Part shown: positions 21,524-29,689 of the stretch, in pieces
Position numbering within the stretch: the first letter of the stretch is position 1
Layout of the letters: every line of letters starts with the position of its first letter
NCBI GenBank assembly: GCA_009746045.1
Contig: RPFO01000594.1
Location: forward strand, 974,653 to 1,038,652
Direction of reading: 5' to 3'
Source: Mesostigma viride
Taxonomy: Eukaryota > Streptophyta > Mesostigmatophyceae > Mesostigmatales > Mesostigmataceae
DNA: 64,000 nucleotides
Translations under genes and position numbers: made by a program
The notes under the pieces: model-generated
Databases searched by the model: none
What the model was told of the DNA's origin: nothing
What the model saw: only the letters and a program-made list of their open reading frames with translations

Positions 21524-23775
21524 GGGGTCCGGACACACCTGAACCCCCCCAAATTGAATACACATGTTTTGCACTCAATACCCATTCTGGCAATGCAAAT
21601 TATGATGGGGGGCCATAAATATGACCCTTGGGCATGCATCTGGCTACTTTTTGAGTTCAAGGTCCATCACCATACATGTGCACGGAGCTATTTTTAGCGC
21701 GCACACCCCCTAACAGCACGGATTGCCTAGGACAACCCCCCCACACTTGTGGACCAAACACCACATTTTTGTCAAATCCCCACCCAGACCAAAGAATGGA
21801 GCTAATTTGCAGCACCAAAATCGCACGTCTGGGCATGCTTATGCAGTTTACCGAAAAATACGTCTTTTTTGTGACTAAAAAAAAAAATCAAATCAAATAC
21901 GCATGGGTTGGGCCCAGGGAGTCAAAAATAACTTCCACAGGGTGGGAATATCAATGGGACCAATTTTCAGCTCATTCTGACCACGTATGTGAACAGTTAT
22001 GTTCTTTTGTATGAAAAAAAAAATGCACGAAAATACGGTTTTATTCCAAATGGCTGCACCAATCACAACCTTGCCCACCACCAAGTGGGGCAAACAAGGT
22101 GCCAGCAAGTTATTTATCATGCAAACTATCTTGGAATCAAAATTCAGGTCATTCTGAGCTAGACTGATGGCATAAACTAGTGTCCTCAACTGCCACCCCT
22201 CAACCCTAGTATAGACTGGCATGAGCTCAAACATAACCCTTTTCATCACCTGCCCACCACAAATCATCAGAATCCTAACATAGACGGCTGCCAATTGAGT
22301 TATACAAACAGCCACCAAATGCAGGATCAAGCTGAGCATGAGCCTTGAGTACTAGAGAGGTCATTCATAGCATGCAGCACCACACTATGGTAGCATAGTT
22401 GGCAATCTTCATTGGTAATAACAGAAATGTTTAGAGGCCCAAGCAACGTTCAATAGCAACAGAAACATGTGGGATTAGATGGGTGACTCGTACATGCTAG
22501 CCACACCCCACACCTCACCATGGTTGTAAACCATGCTCAACAATAAGGTGCATAAACAGCATGCTCATCTACACGTGCTATGCTGACTTAGAGTAGAGGA
22601 TGATGCCTCAATCAACCAGCAATAATAACACAATGTTCTAACCCTGCAGGTTCACATCACCCCGTTCAAAAACCAACCAACAAAACAGAACTGTAAGCGC
22701 AAACACAAAATACAGCAAAGCCATAAGAGAAATGGCTTGCAGCCATCCTCATAAGCATGGCTAGCATCCTTGAGAGCACATTGATTGTGAAGCATAGTGG
22801 CTGTGATCCACAAATCTAAAGAGGACACACACGTAAGCATAGCTTACACATATACAAAGCATGGCCAGCAAGAGAAGTATAGCCACCTTGTTTCCCAGCA
22901 CGTTGAGACGCACGGTTCATATGCTCGCCAGCTTGTTGCATGCCGCCCTCGAGGCATGCCGGGGTACGTGTTGAATATGCAATATAAGCACTCTGCCATC
23001 CAAATCCTTCCATATATCATTACATTAACGTAGCAGCTTACCTTGATATTACCCAATCCTAGACAGGATTTCAGAGCTTGCCACGCATAACGTAAGCGAA
23101 TCGGTTGAAAGCTGCCGGAAAACTAGAGACGTGCATGCAGCAAGCGGCGAACAAAACAACGCACCCTTCCAGGAAACCGTGCTGAAAGCTTAGAATAAAG
23201 GGATTTCTAAACGCAATAGACTTCGGGGGTAACCACTGGATAATAGACGTACAATGGCATGCTATCTTTCCTGACAAGGCGCGCAAGAAATGCCAGCCAC
23301 TCATGGACGGGTTGACAGCGCATAAAGCAGGACCTGGCGTTTTCTTTCCGAAAATGACGAGGAAAAGTAATAAAATAAAAGGTTCTTTAACATTTTCAAT
23401 CTCCCCGTTAATGAACGTTGCTTTCTGCATCGCTAGGGACTAAGAACCTTTGTAATTATCGCTGTAGGCATGTATTGCTGCTTATTCGTTGCGGCAATAT
23501 TTCCGGGCCAGACCCCCTCGCAAACGCGGATGAAAAATGGCATCGATCTCGTCAATAATGCATCTTCGGCTACGCAAGATCATGATGAAACTTTGATTTG
23601 ACGCATCTGCATAATTTTCTGCGGTCTTATTGCCATATTACTGCATTTATTACCTAACGCACGTCGCCATGGCCAACTTGGCGCAAGGGTTACGCGCATC
23701 GTGCACCACAATTTCACGTGCCGGGTACCGGCGCGAATTTTTTGGCGCGAAATAATTCCGGTGTGTCCGGACCCC
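21524..23775. mobile_element. TTAA-flanked TIR transposon K1, 2252 bp
   Basis: Perfect 16-bp TIRs GGGGTCCGGACACACC, flanked by TTAA on both sides (21520-21523 and 23776-23779). TTAA target duplication is typical of the piggyBac and Kolobok superfamilies; no transposase ORF is visible, so the superfamily is left open. Its right end is homologous, in inverse orientation, to the left end of K2 (TTGGCGCG, GGTACCCG and GTGGTGCACG motifs). The interior has short unrecognised frames only. Confidence 0.88.
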
Positions 23776-24120
23776 TTAACACATGCCGAGTGCCATTCAC
23801 GAAGGACAACTGCTGCATAAATGATCGCCGACAGGCGTGTATGCTCGGGCCGACATCGACCAGGTCGCCCACAGGACCAACGCACGTCCATAAGGTTCAC
23901 ACGCAGGATAAAAGGATCACTACTAAAGTACGCAGCGCGGCGCGACTGCACCGAACCACCATACTGTACAATTGCCACGTCAAAAGGCCCGGTACCGACC
24001 GGCCAAAAGGTCCTTACTACACGTAAGCCTAGGAAAGTCAGCGAACTGCTCCGGAATGGCTGAGGCAACAAGGGACCTAATTTACGTCCGTAACAACAAC
24101 AAAAGTTACGCGACGTAACA
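23776..24120 (-). repeat. 5' LTR of family 1 copy C, outer part
   Basis: On the minus strand it begins TGTTACGTCGCGTAAC and runs to CATGTGTTAA, where K1 inserted; joined with 21293-21523 it makes a full LTR of about 575 bp. It is clearly diverged from the LTRs at 9165 and 13956. The outer flank is GCGGC of the array. Confidence 0.88.
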
Positions 24121-24273
24121 GCGGCCTGCGCGCAGCGCACGGCGAGCGAGCGAAGCGAGCGAGCACCGTACTTCGCACCAATCTGCGAGCGAAGCGAGCA
24201 CCGTACTATTCCAGCGGGCAGCGGCCAGCGTACTGCGCACCAATCCGCCGGCGAAGCGAGCACCGTACTATTC

Positions 24274-24414
24274 CAGCGGGCAGCGGGCAGCGGGCAGCGG
24301 GCAGCGGGCAGCGGGCAGCGGGCAGCGGGCAGCGGGCAGCGGGCAGCGGGCAGCGGGCAGCGGGCAGCGGGCAGCGGGCAGCGGGCTGCAGGCTGCGGGC
24401 AGCGGGCAGCGGGG
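24274..24414 (+). repeat. (CAGCGGG)n tract 1, about 20 units
   Basis: Heptamer tandem repeat with a few CTGCGGG or CTGCAGG variants at its right end. Four or more GGG runs separated by four bases fit the G-quadruplex rule on the plus strand. Confidence 0.93.
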
Positions 24415-24713
24415 CGAAGTACTGCCAAAAAAAGGGACCCTGTTTTGGGCTGGGCGAAGCCAGCGGGTGCCACTAGTCCTATCATACTAATTTAGCAATG
24501 TGAGGTAATCCCGCACTATCCAAGGCATCACGGAGTACACAGCCAATCCAAAACAACCGGAATCACTAACCACCCATCCCAGCGAGCGAGCGAAGCGAGC
24601 GAGCACCGTACGGCGAGCGAGCGAAGCGAGCGAGCACCCTACCGCGAGCGAGCGAAGCGAGCGAGCACCGTACTGCGCATCAATCCGCCAGCGAAGCGAG
24701 CACCGTACTATTC

Positions 24714-24867
24714 CAGCGGGCAGCGGGCAGCGGGCAGCGCGCAGTGGGCAGCGGGCAGCGGGCAGCGGGCAGCGGGCAGCGGGCAGCGGGCAGCGGGCAG
24801 CGGGCAGCGGGCTGCGGGCAACGGGCAGCGGGCTGCGGGCTGCGGGCTGCGGGCAGCGGGCAGCGGG
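24714..24867 (+). repeat. (CAGCGGG)n tract 2, about 22 units
   Basis: Same heptamer, with variant CTGCGGG units clustered at the right end as in tract 1. Confidence 0.93.
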
Positions 24868-25170
24868 GCGAAGTACTGCCAAAAAAAGGGACCCTGTTTT
24901 GGGCTCGGCGAAGCCAGCGGGTGCCACTAGTCCTATTTAGCAACCTAACGCAATCCCGCACTATCCAAGGCATCGCGGAGTACCCCGCCAATCCAAAACA
25001 ACCGGAATCACTTACCACCGATCCGCGCGAAGCAACCAGCGAGCGAGCGAAGCGAGCGAGCACCATACGGCGAGCGAGCGAAGCGAGCCAGCACCGTACG
25101 GCGAGCGAGCGAAGCGAGCGAGCACCGTACTGCGCACCAATCCGCGAGCGAAGCGAGCACCGTACTATTC

Positions 25171-25226
25171 CAGCGGGCAGCGGGCAGCGGGCAGCGGGCT
25201 GCAGGCTGCGGGCAGCGGGCAGCGGG
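25171..25226 (+). repeat. (CAGCGGG)n tract 3, about 8 units
   Basis: Short version of the heptamer tract in the third array unit. Confidence 0.9.
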
Positions 25227-25346
25227 GCGAAGTACTGCCAAAAAAAGGGACCCTGTTTTGGGCTGGGCGAAGCGAGCGGGTGCCACTAGTCCTATATACT
25301 AATTTAGCAATGTGAGGTAATCTCGCACTATCCAGGGCATCGCGGA

Positions 25347-26138
25347 CATTACAATTCGTTCAAGTGGCCCGCCGGAGCGGCTGTACAATTTTTCCCAGTG
25401 AGCGCGCTGCCAAGTGTACTTGTGGGCAAATTTTTAGGTGCCCCGTCACTTCGAGGTACTAAAAATTAGGCTACGGTACGAATTCAGCGAATTTCAGCGA
25501 ATTTTCAGTCGAACCATGCAAAGGAAGTGACGCCAACTACCAAAAAGTTTCCGTTACGAATTTTCAGCCCAACACTCGCGCAAAATGAAGTGACGGCAAC
25601 TACCAAAACGTTTCCGTTACGAATTTTCACTCCCACACGTTTGCACAAGAGGAAGTGACGGCAACTACCAAAAAGTTTCCGTTACGAATTTTCAGTCCCA
25701 CACTTCGCGCAAATTTTAGTAGGGCTGCACGCAAGCTACCTTTCAAAATTTTGCGCTAGTATGGAACGCATTTCATTCGTCTGGAGGAACGCTGCCCGCC
25801 AACTACCCCCGTTCAGAATGTTCCGCCGAAATTTACTTGAGATTTGGAAATCTGAACGTGCGCGCAAATTTTAGTAGGGCTGCACGCAAGCTACCTTTCA
25901 AAATTTTGCGCAAGTATGGAACGCAATAATTCATTCGTCCGGAGGAATGCTGCTCGTCAACTGCCCGCGTTCAGAAAGTTGCGCCGAACTTTACTTGAGA
26001 TTTGGAAATCTGAACGTGCGGTTGGAGTTTCGCGGGGAAACCCAAGTTCCCTAGTAATTCACCAATGACGCGCTTCGAACACTTGCCCGCTAAAACCTAA
26101 GCAGCCGCTCCGGCTGGCCACTTAAACGAAACTTGATG
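25347..26138. mobile_element. TIR element E1, 792 bp non-autonomous
   Basis: Left end CATTACAATTCGTTCAAGTG and right end (reverse complement) CATCAAGTTTCGTTTAAGTG are imperfect TIRs that continue through a near-identical GCCGGAGCGGCTG. It matches E2 (44251-45035) almost throughout. Inside are three to four tandem units of about 65 bp (GAAGTGACGGCAACTACC, GTTTCCGTTACGAATTTTC) and two units of about 140 bp (CGCAAATTTTAGTAGGGCTG). Compared with uninterrupted array units (GCGGAGTACC) the element sits between GCGGA and GTACC with no duplication. No ORF. Confidence 0.85.
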
Positions 26139-26393
26139 GTACCCTGCCAATCCAAAACAACCGGAATCACTAACCACCCATCCCAGCGAGCGAGCGAAGC
26201 GAGCGAGCGGCCGCTGAAAGCAGCCTGCGCGCAGCGCACGGCGAGCGAGCGAAGCGAGCGAGCACCGTACCGCGAGCGAGCACCGTACTGCGCACCAATC
26301 CGCCAGCGAAGCGAGCACCGTACTATTCCAGCGGGCAGCGGCCAGCGTACTGCGCACCAATCCGCGAGCGAAGCGAGCACCGTACTATTCCAG

Positions 26394-26610
26394 CGGGCAG
26401 CGGGCAGCGGGCAGCGCGCAGCGCGCAGCGCGCAGCGGGCAGCGGGCAGCGGGCAGCGGGCAGCGGGCAGCGGGCAGCGGGCAGCGGGCAGCGGGCAGCG
26501 GGCAGCGGGCAGCGGGCAGCGGGCAGCGGGCAGCGGGCAGCGGGCTGCGCGGGCAGCGGGCTGCGGGCAACGGGCAGCGGGCTGCGGGCTGCGGGCTGCG
26601 GGCTGCGGGG
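26394..26610 (+). repeat. (CAGCGGG)n tract 4, about 30 units
   Basis: Longest heptamer tract in the window, with some CAGCGCG units at the left and CTGCGGG units at the right. Confidence 0.93.
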
Positions 26611-27246
26611 CGAAGTACTGCCAAAAAAAGCGACCCTGTTTTGGGCTGGGCGAAGCCAGCGGGTGCCACTAGTCCTATTTATTAATTTAGCAACCTAACG
26701 CAATCCCGCACTATCCAAGGCATCGCGGAGTAGGTACCCCGCCAATCCAAAACAACCGGAATCACTTACCACCAATCCGCGCGAAGCAACCAGCGAGCGA
26801 GCGAAGCGAGCGAGCGGCCGCGCCAGCGGCCTGCGCGCAGCGCACAGCTCGCAGCGCTCGCTGTGCGCTGCGCGCGGCGAGCGAGCGAAGCGAGCGAGCA
26901 CCATACGGCGAGCGAGCGAAGCGAGCCAGCACCGTACGGCGAGCGAGCGAAGCGAGCGAGCACCGTACTGCGCACCAATCCGCGAGCGAAGCCAGCACCG
27001 TACTATTCCAGCGGGCAGCGGGCAGCGTACTGCGCACCAATCCGCCAGCGAATACGCACCTGTGCTCCGCAAGAATGGCTGACGGCGGTATGGCTGACGG
27101 CGGAGCTCAGATCTTTTGCGTCTGAGCCCCAAATTCGGTCAGACCACTTGCTTTCGATGCGCTTTTTTGAGACGCACACGCCAGTACAATCGGTTACGGC
27201 TGAAACGCAGTATTGCCAAAGTTACGCACGTGACAAGCAGCTAATA

Positions 27247-28618
27247 ATGACGACCCCAAAAGCAAAACGGGGTTTGGACAAGGAGCTTGCCGGCTCCCAG
27301 CCCAATTACCCACTCGCCATCGTCCTTGCCCAGCCGTCTGGGCCTGCCAACCCACCGCCAGCAAACCCATCGCCCAGCGCCTCGCCCGAGCCCAAGAAAC
27401 CCTGACACGAACCCAAATGGCGAAAGTACCTACCAGATTTCGAAAGCTTTTCTTTCACCAACTGGCTGGAACTGACCAAAGACGAATGCGCCAAAATAGT
27501 GCGTTTCTTATCACAGGAACGCAAGCTCCATGGGGCCGTAGGGCCCATCCCCGCCGACGACCTGGAGAGGTTCCTTGCCAGGCCAGAGCTCAACCACCGC
27601 ATCGCCATCATGTGCAGCTACTTCCAGCTACCTATGAGCAGAATTGTCGCCAGGATCCGCACCCCACTGGCCCAGCCTGCGCGGCCGACAGCCACATCGG
27701 CTTCCTCCCTCTGCAAGGATGACATCCGAGCAGTGCTGGAGGAGCACGTGACCTGGCCGTTGGCCGAGAAGCTGACCTCGCTGAACACGACGCTCAACAC
27801 GGTGGAGGCCCGGGTCTCCAATGTGGAAACCAAGGTCGTCCACAAGCTACAACCCCAGTTCACGGCGCTGCACACCGCGGCGCAGGCCTCTGAAACGCAC
27901 GCTGCACTTGTCTCTCGCCTCAACCAGGTGGAGGGCAAGTGCGGCGTGCTCATGAAGAGGCTTGAAGCCATCACCGCTCACACCGAGGCCCTGGCCTCAC
28001 AGGTCCCAAAGATAGCGGAGCAGACGGCCACCATCGCATCCCAGCCACCCCGGCTGGATGCTGGAAACCTCCCGCCCCTCTCCTATGCGGACCTGCTGCG
28101 GTCAGCGACCGCCTCCATGCACCACCGACGCCATCGCCACGAAGCTCCAGGAGCTGGAGGACCACCGCCAGGCCAACCAACGGGAGGCCACCGACCGCGC
28201 TCGCCGCGAGTGCCGAGTGGTGCTGCGTCGTTTCCCCCAGAAGCCCGGTGAGACGTCAACCTCCCTTGCCGACGAGCTCAAGGACCAGCTCCTTACCCTC
28301 ATGGGCCTGGTAGGTGAGGTAGAACTGCGTGGGTGTCACCGCCTTCCCCACTCACGGGACAAGGCGGCTCCCCCACCAGTTCTGCTCACCTTCCGGGCCT
28401 CCCGTGAGGACAAGCAGCGGTTCCTCTCTCGTCGCAAGCGGTTGCACGACCTCACCTGGACGCTGGACGACGACCTGACCCCCGCTCAGCAGCAGCAGCG
28501 ACGCGACCTGTGGCCGGAGTACCTCCGCCACAAGCAGGACCCCCAGAAGCCCAAGGTGTACTGGAGGGGCGGGGACCTGATGAGCAACCACAAGATGTGG
28601 ACGCCCCCCGCGGGCTAG
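27247..28618 (+). pseudogene. LINE ORF1-like protein, one stop and one frameshift
   Basis: ATG at 27247 (MTTPKAKRG). The same frame continues after a single TGA at about 27403-27405 through FTNWLELTKDECAKIVRFLS to about 28110, then shifts into the frame ending at 28618. The middle has heptad-like helices (VEARVSNVETKVVHKLQPQF, then VSRLNQVEGKC) suggesting a coiled-coil trimerisation region. The end has RRM-like and C-terminal features (CRVVLRRFPQKPGETSTSLA, WTLDDDLTPAQQQQRRDLWP). The DDLTPAQ...R..LW pattern matches the LINE ORF1 at 61335-62510 (DEDYTPAQLKARSAVW). It would act as an RNA-binding chaperone in the element's RNP. Confidence 0.75.
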
Positions 28619-29040
28619 ACTAGCTAATAGCCCTAGCTTCTATCCATGGTTGTCACTGCCGCCATGGCAGCCATGCTTAGAACGTTTGCCTAGCCGTGCC
28701 AACATACCTAGTCACGTGCACCGCTAACACACGGTACACAACCAGCCATGTAGCCTTAGCTTAGTCCTTGTTGTACAGCCATGCTACGTCTTGGCTATGA
28801 TCAGTTTACTCGCCCACGCTCCATGTTATGTCATGCTCACATGGGTCTTATTGCACCCACAGATTGCCGGATCGTTAGCGTGTCCGTTTAGCTAGCGTGC
28901 CCGAATGCAGCTGTGGCATGCCTTAGGCATGAAGGAGACTGGGGGTCTCTGCCCTTTCTCCTGTTGTGCACACACAGGGATTAAAAGCACTTCGGTGCTC
29001 CGTGACTCCCCAACGGGAGCACGAGTTTAATTAATTAATT
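28619..29040 (+). other. 3' UTR and tail of the ORF1-only element
   Basis: Non-coding. Ends with a possible stem (GTGCTCCGTGACTCCCC with GGGAGCAC near 28995-29025) just before the TTAA-type tail, a position where LINE 3' recognition hairpins are known in some clades. Confidence 0.45.
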
Positions 29041-29684
29041 AATCCGCCAGCGAAGCGAGCACCGTACTATTCCAGCGGGCAGCGGGCAGCGTACTGCGCA
29101 CCAATCCGCGAGCGAAGCCAGCACCGTACTATTCCAGCGGGCGCGCAGCGGGCAGCGGGCAGCGGGCAGCGGGCAGTGGGCAGCGGGCAGCGGGCAGTGG
29201 GCAGCGGGCAGCGGGCAGCGGGCAGCGGGCAGCGGGCTGCGGGCTGCGGGCAGCGGGCAGCGGGGCGAAGTACTGCCAAAAAAAGGGACCCTGTTTTGGG
29301 TTGGGCGAAGCCAGCGGGTGACACTAGTCCTATACTACTATACTATTTTCGCAATGTAAGGTAATCCCGCACTATCCAAGGCATCGCGGAGTACACATCC
29401 AATCTTAAAGAACCGGAATCACTAACTACCAATCCGCGCGAAGCGCCCAACAAGCGAGCGAGCGGCCGCTGAAAGCGGCCTGCGCGCAGCGCACGCAGCG
29501 AGCTGTGCGCTGCGCGCGGCGAGCGAGCGAAGCGAGCGAGCACCGTACGGCGAGCCAATCCACGAGCGAAGCGAGCACCGTACTATTCCAGCGGGCAGCG
29601 GGCAGCGGGCCGGCAGCGGGCAGCGGGGCGAAGTACTGCCAAAAAAAGGGACCCTGTTTTGGGCTGGGCGAAGCCAGCGGGTGC
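29041..29684. repeat. satellite-like array, continuation
   Basis: Two more units of the array seen at 24121-27052, including heptamer tracts at 29135-29264 and 29589-29628, cut at the right by the TIR element at 29690. Confidence 0.88.
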
Positions 29685-29689
29685 CACTA

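Larger units (their letters stand above)
14522..24120 (-). mobile_element. Ty3/gypsy family 1 copy C (minus strand), 5' portion, host for other insertions
   Basis: Read on the minus strand from 24120: 5' LTR (split by K1), leader (split by a hAT element), gag, protease, RT and the first bases of RNase H, where it is cut by copy B at 14521. The remainder (RNase H to 3' LTR) is predicted left of the window. It is clearly more diverged from A and B in its LTR and leader, fitting an older insertion. It sits in the GC-rich satellite-like array that resumes at 24121. Confidence 0.85.
24121..27052. repeat. satellite-like array of GCGAAGC blocks and CAGCGGG heptamers
   Basis: Repeating higher-order unit of roughly 360-540 bp. 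In order: blocks of GCGAGCGAGCGAAGCGAGCG ending in CACCGTAC; TGCGCACCAATCCGC with AGCGAAGCGAGC; ACTATTC; a (CAGCGGG)n tract; GGGGCGAAGTACTGCC then AAAAAAAGGGACCCTG; CGAAGCCAGCGGGTGCCACT; and a unique-looking AATCCCGCACTATCCAAGGC segment. Units differ in heptamer number and block number. The long frames in this DNA come from the 7-bp period and are not genes. TIR element E1 interrupts it. Confidence 0.9.
27053..29040 (+). mobile_element. ORF1-only non-LTR retroelement, 1988 bp, complete insertion
   Basis: Flanked by a perfect 14-bp target duplication AATCCGCCAGCGAA (27039-27052 and 29041-29054) taken from the array. It ends in a TTTAATTAATTAATT tail. TSD length and tail are typical of target-primed reverse transcription by a LINE. 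The body encodes one ORF1-type protein and a 420-bp 3' UTR but no endonuclease or reverse transcriptase, so it depended on another element. Confidence 0.88.

Noticed and set aside
21676-22014. 112-codon frame in K1 as a transposase
   Set aside because: No catalytic motif or domain resemblance; likely chance opening.
24744-25289. Long open frames with GSGQRAA or PLPAARC peptide repeats across the array
   Set aside because: They arise from the 7-bp repeat, which is open in several frames on both strands (21 bases = 7 codons). No independent evidence of coding.
24121-25300. CRISPR-like array
   Set aside because: Spacing is irregular, the 'spacers' are themselves repeats, and the context is a eukaryotic transposon landscape.
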